A stretch of 64,000 nucleotides of DNA from JBAYIE01 sp965279165 (GTDB taxonomy: Bacteria; Bacteroidota; Bacteroidia; UKL13-3). The notes under the pieces are model-generated. The model saw nothing but the letters and a program-made list of their open reading frames with translations, had not been told where the DNA came from and did no database searches. Of the stretch, positions 33,112 through 41,047 are shown in pieces. The position numbers and the translations under genes were made by a program. Position 1 is the stretch's first letter; every line of letters starts with the position of its first letter. Location of the stretch: NCBI GenBank assembly GCA_965279165.1, contig OZ257140.1, positions 1,178,001 through 1,242,000 on the forward strand. Reading direction: 5' to 3'.

Positions 33112-34552
33112 AGAAATCAGAATTGGGTATAATAATAGTGGTTTTTGTTCCTTTTAACAAAACAGATTCAACTTGCAACTGTCCTTTAATTGATTCAAGT
33201 CTCTCGTTAATAGAAAATAATCCTAACCCACTTTGTTTACTTAATTGTTTTTTTGGAGGATAACTGTACCCTTTGCCATTATCGGAAATCGAGAAATAAA
33301 TATTTTTAGGGTCATGGTATATTTCTAATTTAATTTCTTTTGCTTCTGCATGCTTGATAACATTCAGTACCAATTCATTGATGATCCGATATAACAGTAT
33401 ATTAATTTCATTCGGGAATGGCATTTTTGAATCGTCGCAAACAAACTGGGTTGTCATATTAAACTTCTCTTTCACTTGTTCTATTCTCCATTCTAAAGCC
33501 GCTACCAAACCAAGTTCAAATAGGATTGGCGGACTAAGATCATATGTCAAGGTTCTGGATTCTTGAATTGCATTGTATATTAACTCAATAGTTTCCTTAA
33601 TCACTTTTTCAACAGGTTCTGATACGGATGCATTTAATAAAGAGGAGAGCTTTATATGGGCAATCGAAATGGTTTGGCCCAATCCATCGTGTAAATTCAT
33701 AGCGATATTTCGACGTTCGCTTTCTTCTACTTTAGTTAGATCAAGATTCAACCGTTTTAGTTTACGCTGGTATTCAAGAATCTCATACTCTGAATTTTTC
33801 CTTTCGGTAATATCCTTGATTACAGTAATTAACTCTCGAGGATCTCCATTTGAAGATTTAATCAGAGATGCACTTAGTTCGCCATAAAATTCGGTTCCAT
33901 TGCTCCTAATAAATTTAAACTCTGCATCCCGAATCGAATGTTCTTTTCTAACTTTATCCAGGGTTTGTTGTGCTCTGATTTGGTGTTCCGGAATTATGGT
34001 GTCGATTAATTTTAAACCAAGTATATCGGACTTATCCATAAAACTAAAAATATCGAGTGCTCCGGGAGAGACAAATGTTATTTCACCTTTGAGGTTAATA
34101 ATGCAAATAGCATCAGATAAAGTCTCAGTCATTACCCTGTACTTCTCTGTTTCGTTTTTCAGGTCATCCTCTGCTTGCTTTATTCTAAGCATGGCCCTGA
34201 TTTGTGCAGAAAGTTCTTCGTCTTTTATTGGTCGGTTCACAAATGCGTCTGCTCCAATATTAAAACCTTTCACAATATTTTCAGAACTTTTTTTCTCAAT
34301 TGTACACAGTATAATTGGTATATGACTGGTTGTACTGTCCTCTTTTAAAACCTTACAAACATCAAAACCATTCATCAATGGCATGTTAAGATCGAGCAGT
34401 ATGGCATCCGGAAGTTTATCCTTGGCCATTAATATACCTTTTATAGGATCGTGAGCCAACAGCAATTCCGCCTCATGGATATGCTTGCTAAGCACCTTTT
34501 CCATAAGGAATAAATTGGTCTCATTGTCGTCTATAATCAGAATCTTCTTCAC
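33104..34552 (-). CDS. Soluble hybrid histidine kinase (receiver-PAS-HisKA_3-HATPase)
   Basis: 482 residues, no membrane helix. An N-terminal receiver (about 1-122; DDNE, LLDLNMP, NRPIKD), a PAS domain (about 135-250, ending ELITVIKDITERKNSE), a NarX-type dimerisation domain with the phosphoacceptor His in SERRNIAMNLHDGLGQT (about 286), and an ATPase domain (about 375-480, NELVLNVIKHAEA, DNGKGY, GLGLFSINERLESIKG). The input is therefore cytoplasmic or comes through phosphorylation of the N-terminal receiver by another kinase. Co-transcribed with the LuxR-type regulator. Its own promoter region carries the same paired sites as the subunit genes, implying autoregulation. Confidence 0.92.
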   Translation of the reverse strand: MKKILIIDDNETNLFLMEKVLSKHIHEAELLLAHDPIKGILMAKDKLPDAILLDLNMPLMNGFDVCKVLKEDSTTSHIPIILCTIEKKSSENIVKGFNIGADAFVNRPIKDEELSAQIRAMLRIKQAEDDLKNETEKYRVMTETLSDAICIINLKGEITFVSPGALDIFSFMDKSDILGLKLIDTIIPEHQIRAQQTLDKVRKEHSIRDAEFKFIRSNGTEFYGELSASLIKSSNGDPRELITVIKDITERKNSEYEILEYQRKLKRLNLDLTKVEESERRNIAMNLHDGLGQTISIAHIKLSSLLNASVSEPVEKVIKETIELIYNAIQESRTLTYDLSPPILFELGLVAALEWRIEQVKEKFNMTTQFVCDDSKMPFPNEINILLYRIINELVLNVIKHAEAKEIKLEIYHDPKNIYFSISDNGKGYSYPPKKQLSKQSGLGLFSINERLESIKGQLQVESVLLKGTKTTIIIPNSDFYD

Positions 34553-34644
34553 TTTCCTAACTCTTGTTGTGAGAATTAATATTTCGTTTGCATTACAAAG
34601 TAAATAGAAATATAGAAATCTCAGTAATTCAAACCTTTAATAAA

Positions 34645-34716
34645 CAAAGATACCTCTTATATAGGCTGCTTCAATCAGCAAATTACTGATTTCGTATCAG
34701 CATTTTGCTGATTAAT
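34645..34716 (-). promoter_or_regulatory. Promoter and nested palindromic operator of the kinase-regulator operon
   Basis: Minus-strand TATCTTTG (34645-34652) matches TAnnTTTG exactly. Plus-strand CTGATTT at 34686 and CTGATTA at 34708 are 22 bp apart; the first begins 41 bp from the -7 box. The region 34674-34713 is also a nested inverted repeat: AATCAGCAAA faces TTTTGCTGATT and ACTGAT faces ATCAG. It lies between the divergent kinase and gldM-like genes (328-bp space) and could affect both. Confidence 0.62.
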
Positions 34717-34880
34717 GGTAAGAGAAGATGATTTCTAAAGATGTCTGTTTTTTAGCCATACACAATGGCACTTATCCACCACTTGTTTATTTCACATCCT
34801 TTCTGCAGCCTGCAATTCGAATTAATTTCGGCACCTACTTCTTGTGAAAAATACAATCTATTTCCCGAAAATAAAATAAA

Positions 34881-36488
34881 ATGGCCGCAGAAAAACAGAC
34901 TCCCAGGCAAAAGTTAATTGCCATGATGTATCTGGTGATGTTAGCATTACTTGCTTTAAATGTTTCTAATGAAGTAATTAATGCTTTCATTGTAGTGGAT
35001 GAGAATTTGGTTTTATCCAATGAAAATTTCAAAAGTAAATTGAAAGATATATATGCCAACTTCGAACAAAATTATGTCATGAATCCTGAAAAGGTTGGAC
35101 CTTACTGGGCAAAGGCTCGAAAAGCGCGTTTTCTTTCATCAGAAATGGTTGCTTTTATTCAACAGATTAGAGATGAACTTATTTCCATCGAAGAAGGAAT
35201 TCCTATTGATTCGGCTCGTTTGATTGCTACAAGAGATATTACTTCCAAAGACGACAATTCGATAGCTACAAATTACTTTCTAGGCAGTTCAGATGATGGA
35301 TCAGAAGGAATGGCAAGGATTCTTAAAAACCGCATCAATGCGTATAAGGAACAAATGATAAACCTGGTTGATACAAACCTGCAAAAATCTTTAAACCTTG
35401 GACTACAAACAACCGGTCCGTATTATGATGCAGATGGTGCAGTGCAAAACTGGGAATCACATTTCTTTCTTCACACAATCGTAGCTGCTGATATTCCTAT
35501 TATAAATAAATTAATACTGGATGTATATAATGCCGAACTGGAAGTAGTAAACAGTTTGCATAAATCAATAGGACAAGGCGATTTTAAGTTTGAAAAGATT
35601 GATGCCAAAGTTATTCCACAAAGCAGTTTTGTATTTCTGGGAGATCAGTATGAAGCAGAAGTAATAGTGGCGGCATACGATACCAGCCATAGTCCGGAAG
35701 CATACTATATGTCGGAGACCGAAATAATGGATACTGCTTTCCTGAACAAAGCAAGTAAGTTACAACATGATTCGGGCAGGTTAATGCTTCGAATTCCTGC
35801 CAACAAAGAAGGATTGAATAAATATGCAGGTTTAATTAGAAGCAGAACCGCCTCAGGTGAAATCAGAGATTTTCGGTTCCATAGCGAGTTCGTTGCCGCT
35901 AGACCTTCGGCAAGTATTTCGGCAGTAAAAATGAATGTTTTATATGCAGGGATTGATAATCCGGTTTCCTTTGCGGTTGCAGGAGTACCAAGTTCGAGCC
36001 TTGTTCCTGTTATTTCAGCTGGTACGATTCGCAAAGACCCAAAAGGTCCGGACTGGATTGTAAATGTCCCAGGAAATTATAATTCTGCTGTGATTAGTAT
36101 GTATACCACCTTAAATGGTGTTAAAAAAGGAATGGGTTCGCAAATGTTCCGGGTTAAACGAATTCCGAATCCACTGGTTTCAATCGGAGGTAAAAGTTCA
36201 GGAGCTATTAATAAAAATATTCTTATTGCAGCTGCTGCAATCACACCAAAATTACCTGAAGATTTTGATTTCGATTTTACCTTTGTAGTTAAATCATTTA
36301 CACTTTCCATTCAACGTGGTTTTAAAACTTTACGTTTTAACTCCAACGATGCATACCTAACACCGGAGATGGTTGAAGAAATTAAAAAAACAAATCGTGG
36401 TCAAAGTATCGTATTTGAAAATGTAGAAGTGTTGGATCCATTTAAAGCATCTCGTGTACTTGCACCGATTGTACTGTCGATTGATTGA
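34881..36488 (+). CDS. gldM: GldM/PorM-family protein, outside a gldKLMN operon
   Basis: 535 residues. The N-terminus TPRQKLIAMMYLVMLALLALNVSNEVINAF is the characteristic single GldM membrane helix; a long periplasmic part follows with MNVLYAGIDNPVSFAVAGVP (the GldM D3-type domain) and a C-terminal domain SFTLSIQRGFKTLRFNSND ending ENVEVLDPFKASRVLAPIVLSID. GldM with GldL forms the proton-driven motor of T9SS and gliding. Here neither gldK, gldL nor gldN is adjacent: the neighbours are a divergent kinase and a convergent barrel protein. It may be a dispersed T9SS gene or a paralogue with another partner. Start ATG 34881 follows an A-rich leader. Confidence 0.88.
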   Translation: MAAEKQTPRQKLIAMMYLVMLALLALNVSNEVINAFIVVDENLVLSNENFKSKLKDIYANFEQNYVMNPEKVGPYWAKARKARFLSSEMVAFIQQIRDELISIEEGIPIDSARLIATRDITSKDDNSIATNYFLGSSDDGSEGMARILKNRINAYKEQMINLVDTNLQKSLNLGLQTTGPYYDADGAVQNWESHFFLHTIVAADIPIINKLILDVYNAELEVVNSLHKSIGQGDFKFEKIDAKVIPQSSFVFLGDQYEAEVIVAAYDTSHSPEAYYMSETEIMDTAFLNKASKLQHDSGRLMLRIPANKEGLNKYAGLIRSRTASGEIRDFRFHSEFVAARPSASISAVKMNVLYAGIDNPVSFAVAGVPSSSLVPVISAGTIRKDPKGPDWIVNVPGNYNSAVISMYTTLNGVKKGMGSQMFRVKRIPNPLVSIGGKSSGAINKNILIAAAAITPKLPEDFDFDFTFVVKSFTLSIQRGFKTLRFNSNDAYLTPEMVEEIKKTNRGQSIVFENVEVLDPFKASRVLAPIVLSID

Positions 36489-36576
36489 TTACAAGTATTG
36501 TTTGATATAATAAATAAGATTAAAATGTGATGGCTAATTGCCTAGCTCCTCCACCCAAAATCTTGTCCACTAAATC

Positions 36577-37431
36577 TTATAAAAAATAAGACAGGTAGAA
36601 TAATATACCCATATATTCCATTTTAATATCTCCATAAAAATCAAGATTAGGATAATCATTACCCTGGGCTGCAATTTTTATACGACTTGAATTGAGACCA
36701 ACCCCTGCCCCGAAATTTTTAAACATTTTATATTCTAATGCAATATTCAAATCAAGAAAACTTCCTGTGAAATCATTAAATTTCAAATAAAGTAACTCGG
36801 CACTTTGGTTGAGATAAAGTTTTGGAGTAATTCCAACCTTGGCACGTAAACCAACAATTGGGAATGGCGCTATCATACTGGTACTTTGTCCGTAGTAGTT
36901 TGTTGTTTGAAAAGAAAATTTAATGGGCATGATAAACAATCCGGCCGAAACTCCCATTGAAACACGGTCGTCGAGCAGAAACGAATATTCGTATTTGGCT
37001 CTCATAATGGAAAGATTGAACTCGCTATCCATTTGCGTCCCGACAGGGTAAGTATTATCTAGAATCTCTAATTCTGCTTCCAGAATTTTTGTTGCTTTGC
37101 GATTGATTCGGTAATAATCAAAAAACACATTGCTTCTTCTTTTTTTGCCAAATGTATAATTCACATTGCCACGTATTGCTGAAGTATTGGTTTCAAGCGA
37201 CAGGAATTTTTCCATATCAATAACCAAACCTAAACCCAGTGCTTTGCTTCCCAAAATAATTCCGGTACTATTATTGGATAAGTAGTAACCGATGTTTATG
37301 GTGAGCCTTTCAGAAACACTAAATTTTGGTTCATTTAATCCACTATCACTATTCAATGAGTAGTAAACTGGCGTTTTGCCCGATACAAAATTTAACGAGA
37401 CGATAAATAATAAGGAAGACAATAAATATTT
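36577..37431 (-). CDS. Outer-membrane beta-barrel protein of unknown role
   Basis: ATG 37431 (MKYLLSSLLFIVSL, signal peptide ending VSG) is preferred over 37449; 284 residues. The mature protein alternates hydrophobic residues in about twelve strands (ERLTINIGYYLS, NVFFDYYRINRKA, IMRAKYEYSFLLDDRVSMGVSAGLFIMPIKF, LYLNQSAELLYLKF) and ends YLSYFL, a C-terminal aromatic as in barrels. No family motif recognised. It is convergent with the GldM-like gene (88 bp between 3' ends). Confidence 0.65.
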   Translation of the reverse strand, partial: KYLLSSLLFIVSLNFVSGKTPVYYSLNSDSGLNEPKFSVSERLTINIGYYLSNNSTGIILGSKALGLGLVIDMEKFLSLETNTSAIRGNVNYTFGKKRRSNVFFDYYRINRKATKILEAELEILDNTYPVGTQMDSEFNLSIMRAKYEYSFLLDDRVSMGVSAGLFIMPIKFSFQTTNYYGQSTSMIAPFPIVGLRAKVGITPKLYLNQSAELLYLKFNDFTGSFLDLNIALEYKMFKNFGAGVGLNSSRIKIAAQGNDYPNLDFYGDIKMEYMGILFYLSYFL

Positions 37432-37754
37432 CATGTACATATACTTCAAAACTTATTTAAAAGTAATAAATCGATACCAATAAAATAGGATGATTATTCG
37501 CATCAAACGGTTTGTATCGTTTAAGATGATAGAATTTACTAAAAACAAGCTATTTATACCTGTTTGAGCAGAAATCGTTTTCTATATATTAAAAGTTATT
37601 TGGTGAACACATTCGATTAAACTTAAAAAGAAAATTGAACTTCTGTAATTTTATTTGCCTTATAATCAACATCCTACATATTTACAAGACAATTTGATAA
37701 CTTTTAAAGCAAAAGTGGGACTAACTATTGTGAAACACATAAACTGATATCGAA

Positions 37755-38315
37755 TTGGAGTCGCAAAACAGAAACCTGGAATTTATGGCGTTGTATACAC
37801 CGGTACACGACCGTTTATGCAGGTATGTGCAAACATTAGTCTGGCAACCCGATGATGCAAAAGATATGGTAAGTGAAATTACCCTTTTGGCTTTTGAACG
37901 ATTTGATACCATTAAAGACCATAACCAGTTTGTGTTTTACTTATTTGGAATCGCACGAAACTTGTTTTTAAAAAAACTGCGAAGACAAAAATTTTATGGA
38001 AGTTGGAATGAGGGAACTTTGAGCAACCTGGAAGGAACCCTAAATGCTGAAGAGAATGTTAAAAAAATAGAATTGGCAAAACTTTTAAGCCATTTGGAAC
38101 CTATACAAAGAGAAGCAATTACTTTATATGAAATTTCAGGTTTTAGCTATAAAGAAATTGCGGAAATACAACATACCAATGAACAAAAAGTTAAGGCAAC
38201 TATTTACAAAGGTCGTCAAACATTAAAAGCGTTGATTTCAGAGGAAACGGAACGATATCATTTGGTAGGAAACCAAGGTGGAGAAACAAAATTAAAAATG
38301 GATGGTATCATATGA
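37755..38315 (+). CDS. ECF-type RNA polymerase sigma factor
   Basis: 186 codons from TTG 37755; the first ATG is at 37785 and would cut into region 2. Region 2: LYTPVHDRLCRYVQTLVWQPDDAKDMVSEITLLAFERF with FYLFGIARNLFLKKLRR. Region 4: LEPIQREAITLYEISGFSYKEIAEIQHTNEQKVKATIYKGRQTLKAL. It overlaps the next gene, a membrane anti-sigma-like protein, by 4 bp, the usual cotranslated sigma/anti-sigma arrangement. Confidence 0.88.
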   Translation: MESQNRNLEFMALYTPVHDRLCRYVQTLVWQPDDAKDMVSEITLLAFERFDTIKDHNQFVFYLFGIARNLFLKKLRRQKFYGSWNEGTLSNLEGTLNAEENVKKIELAKLLSHLEPIQREAITLYEISGFSYKEIAEIQHTNEQKVKATIYKGRQTLKALISEETERYHLVGNQGGETKLKMDGII

Positions 38316-39838
38316 ACACAGATAAATATTTAAATGATTTATTTGATTCGGCACGAAATGCCAAACCATTAGTATCAACTGATGAAATTTCAAGTCAATT
38401 GAAATCCGATAAAACAATTTCAAATTCAAGAAAGCAACTAATTACAACTAAAACACCCATTATTATGACCATATCCATTTTATTACTTGGCGGTTTGTAT
38501 CTGTTTTTTGCACCGGTTAAAATTGAAAAAGTCGCAAAAACAGAAAGTGCGAAAATTAAAAATGAAATAATCAATCCAATAACCGAGATTAATAAACCGG
38601 AAAATGAAAAGCCGGATCCTAAAGTTAAGCCACCCCGTCAAAAAAATCCAACTATACTATCGATCCGAAAGCCTAATAAACTATCTGTTGCTAAAGAAAG
38701 TACACCAATACATAACCATGAAGATGAACATATCATTATTCCATATACGCCAAATTATATACCCCCGGGAAATATTTCGACTAACCGTTGTTTAACTGTT
38801 AATAATCGGGCAATCGACATGGTGAATATCCATTTGATTGAACTAACCAAAGAAGAATTATTAAAACTTGGCATCTCGGTAAAGAATAAAGAAATTGAAA
38901 TTACTTCATCCGGAGGTAGAGAAGGTGAAGCACCGTTGAAATCTGTTTATAGTAAATATGGTTCGAAATTTGAAACAGTTACTTTAAAAGTGATCAAAAG
39001 AGATTCGGTTACCGATATTAATATCTCCCATCATGGTATGCCTGTAAAATCAAATGCCGATTCACTATTAAAACAAACAACTATTTGTGAAAACAAAGAA
39101 TTGGTATTTAAAATCCTTAACGATAACGACTCCATCCATCAAGAAATGAACCACGCTGAATTGGGTGATTACCCGGATTATTCTTTGATTACCGATGACC
39201 TTGGACAATTATGGAGGTCTTATAAAATCAATTATAAAGTGATGGATAAAGATTCATCCGGAAGAAAATTGAGCAGAGAAGAAATGAAAGAAAAGGCAAC
39301 CAAATTAAAATTGCAGGCCGAAAAAGAACTTCGTTCCCGTATTGCAAGTTTAGTACCGGTATTGGTAAGGTCAGGAGAAGAAAACAAACCTGAAGAGCTA
39401 GAAAAGGGAGTTTGGCGAGCTGATATCATTGTTTGGTTTGAACCAACAGAAAAATTATTTAAGGCCTTACCCGAACGAATATCCAATGAAATGAAAATCG
39501 AATACCAAAGTGTGTTTGTTGAGAAGGAAGCATCCTCTTGTAAATATTTTGAAGCTTGTAAAGATATTCCCGGAGTTATTGAATCATTTCTGGTTTATCC
39601 CAATCCATCAGAAGATTTAGTTTCCATGGAATTCAATCTTAAAGAAACCCGTTTATTGAGCGCAAGTTTATATACTATTAACGGATTAGAGGTAAAGTCG
39701 ATTTTTAAGGACCAAACTATTGAAAAGGGTTACTCTAAACATGAGATACATATCAACGATTTGCCACAAGGAATATACTTATTAATGGTTGCAAGTAACG
39801 GTGGTGATGTAATTACTAAACGAATTATTAGAAGGTAG
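38312..39838 (+). CDS. Anti-sigma-like membrane protein ending in a T9SS type A sorting domain
   Basis: 508 residues without signal peptide. The first 45 residues are cytoplasmic and charged, then one membrane helix (about 48-66, PIIMTISILLLGGLYLFF), a Lys/Pro-rich linker, a periplasmic domain (about 150-410), and a C-terminal 75 residues that read as a T9SS type A sorting domain: FLVYPNPSEDLVSMEFNL, ASLYTINGLEVKSI, INDLPQGIYLLMVASNGGDVITKRIIRR. Gene overlap with the ECF sigma factor argues for an anti-sigma role. An inner-membrane anchored protein with a secretion signal for the outer membrane is odd; the C-terminal domain may sense or occupy T9SS instead of directing export (inference). Confidence 0.8.
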   Translation: MNTDKYLNDLFDSARNAKPLVSTDEISSQLKSDKTISNSRKQLITTKTPIIMTISILLLGGLYLFFAPVKIEKVAKTESAKIKNEIINPITEINKPENEKPDPKVKPPRQKNPTILSIRKPNKLSVAKESTPIHNHEDEHIIIPYTPNYIPPGNISTNRCLTVNNRAIDMVNIHLIELTKEELLKLGISVKNKEIEITSSGGREGEAPLKSVYSKYGSKFETVTLKVIKRDSVTDINISHHGMPVKSNADSLLKQTTICENKELVFKILNDNDSIHQEMNHAELGDYPDYSLITDDLGQLWRSYKINYKVMDKDSSGRKLSREEMKEKATKLKLQAEKELRSRIASLVPVLVRSGEENKPEELEKGVWRADIIVWFEPTEKLFKALPERISNEMKIEYQSVFVEKEASSCKYFEACKDIPGVIESFLVYPNPSEDLVSMEFNLKETRLLSASLYTINGLEVKSIFKDQTIEKGYSKHEIHINDLPQGIYLLMVASNGGDVITKRIIRR

Positions 39839-40014
39839 TAATCGCATCCAAAGTTGCTTTAATTACCTTAAGGCCTTTAATTTAATAGCTGCATGTGGAA
39901 TTTAAGTCTATTCCAAACAGCTTTCAGTAAGAACCTGTATCAGCCAATAGGCAGAAGTAAAGCCAACTATTTTATAAAATAAAAAGTCCAAGTAATTAAA
40001 CTTGGTTTATTCAA

Positions 40015-40073
40015 GCGGAGAAAGGACTCGAACCTGTGTCCGCCAGCTGGCGGATATGAGCCCAACGAGCTAC
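40015..40073 (-). pseudogene. tRNA-fMet fragment with TCCGCCAGCTGGCGGA insert
   Basis: The plus strand reads GCGGAGAAAGGACTCGAACC, TGTG, the perfect 16-nt palindrome, then TATGAGCCCAACGAGCTAC. The T arm and the 5' half of the anticodon arm are those of tRNA-fMet at 41326; the palindrome replaces the variable region and 3' anticodon stem. The acceptor 5' strand is missing. Confidence 0.75.
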
Positions 40074-40088
40074 TTAATTAGTCGACCC
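40074..40088. repeat. Left arm of a 15-bp perfect inverted repeat
   Basis: TTAATTAGTCGACCC here faces GGGTCGACTAATTAA at 40552-40566, 463 bp away. The right arm is the 3' end of a GIY-YIG gene, so the left arm is a fragment of that gene's tail joined directly to a tRNA-fMet fragment. Confidence 0.7.
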
Positions 40089-40177
40089 ACAAAAAGTCCT
40101 TTTAAAAGAAATGTGTAATTTCAATATCAGATTAACTGTTTTATTGAGATTTTGGACCTGTGCGCTCCAAACCAGCA

Positions 40178-40207
40178 TTTACTTTTTTTCTTGATAAAAA
40201 AAGTAAA
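40178..40207. repeat. Perfect 12-bp A/T hairpin
   Basis: TTTACTTTTTTT faces AAAAAAAGTAAA around CTTGAT, with ATCAAG following at 40215. Could act as a weak bidirectional terminator. Confidence 0.5.
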
Positions 40208-40530
40208 CAAAAAAATCAAGGCTTCCTATTTTTATGCTGCATTTTACGAATCGCTCATCCCACGCAACCCAAGCCGCCCTTATCACTTGGCCATCGCAAG
40301 CTCGTGGGTTACTTGCAAGTCCCAGCCCAAATTTGCAATTCTCAAATGCTACGCATAAAAATAGAAGGCCACCAGCTCCGAAAAACTTTTTAGATAAAAT
40401 GAAGATTCAACCTTTGTCGCTGATAATACATAGAATAAATTGATCAACTGAAATTGCAAGCTTATAAATTTTTTGAACTGAAACCTTGCAAATAATTTGA
40501 TGCAAATTAGTAACGAAAGTATTGCTAAAT

Positions 40531-40803
40531 CTAACTTTCATTAGATTTTGAGGGTCGACTAATTAATGAATGAATAAATTCCCGACCCTTGGCAGACTTT
40601 AACTGCTTTTCTCTTTTCATTGCTTCCGATTTTAATGAATGCTCTTCAGAGTATAGTAAAATCCATGGACGAAATTTGATTGTGTAACCCTTTGTAGCGA
40701 GTGTGTTGTGAGATAATAGTCTCTTTTCAATATCGGAAGTATATCCAATATAAATTTTGTTGAATGTACTTGAGTAGAGCACGTAAACGGTAAACATAGG
40801 CAT
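40531..40803 (-). CDS. GIY-YIG nuclease-domain protein, copy 1
   Basis: 90 residues, a single GIY-YIG domain: VYVLYSSTFNKIYIGYTSDIEKRLLSHN carries the VYVLYS/IYIGYT form of the signature, RPWILLYSEE the next core, and SEAMKREKQLKSAKGREFIHSLI the C-terminal helix with the catalytic Glu. Nearly the same protein is encoded at 41045-41293; this copy is eight residues longer (SRPSKSNES tail). It follows a decayed tRNA-fMet copy (40973-41047) on the same strand. Such UvrC-like single-domain proteins are common in Bacteroidota; their substrate is unknown. Confidence 0.85.
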   Translation of the reverse strand: MPMFTVYVLYSSTFNKIYIGYTSDIEKRLLSHNTLATKGYTIKFRPWILLYSEEHSLKSEAMKREKQLKSAKGREFIHSLISRPSKSNES

Positions 40804-40972
40804 AGAATATAATCGAAGATAAAAAAAGAATTAATGATTGAAAATAGTAGGTCTTAGAATGTTAAAAAAATAATGAATTGGGCTTTATTGAAAGATTTCA
40901 AAAAAATCTGTTTTCGCTAACTTGGAGACAAGTGCTAAAAAAGCTAGGTAATTAAACCTAACTATTATTAGG

Positions 40973-41047
40973 TTGCGGAGACAGGTCATGATAGCTATCG
41001 GGACGAACCTGTGTCCGCCAGCTGGCGGATATGAGCCCAACGAGCTA
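40973..41047 (-). pseudogene. tRNA-fMet copy with two palindromic inserts, overlapping a GIY-YIG stop codon
   Basis: Plus strand: TTGCGGAGACAGG, TCATGATAGCTATCGGGA, CGAACCTGTG, TCCGCCAGCTGGCGGA, TATGAGCCCAACGAGCTA. The T loop carries one palindrome and the anticodon/variable part another. The TAG stop of the upstream GIY-YIG gene (41045-41047) is made from the GCTAG/CTA of the tRNA D arm. Confidence 0.75.

Larger units (their letters stand above)
39839..40530. other. Gene-free stretch of about 690 bp with repeat debris
   Basis: Contains a small hairpin CCAAGT/ACTTGG at 39988-40005, a tRNA-fMet-derived fragment, one arm of a 15-bp inverted repeat, and an A/T hairpin at 40178-40207. Plus-strand open frames near 40152-40443 overlap in several frames and have no coding character. 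Confidence 0.6.

Noticed and set aside
32792..33157. 121-codon plus-strand open frame
   Set aside because: Antisense to the response regulator.
24699..34552. Type V (FimA/Mfa) pili
   Set aside because: Subunits lack lipoboxes and the long propeptide typical of type V pilins; the presence of chaperone- and barrel-like genes does not fit either.
24699..34552. Csu/spore-coat-U archaic chaperone-usher pilus
   Set aside because: Subunits lack the spore-coat-U motifs and the large protein shows no FimD signature, so direct membership is not supported.
40152..40443. Three overlapping plus-strand open frames of 68-77 codons
   Set aside because: All three frames are open over the same bases, composition is not coding-like, and the region is repeat debris.
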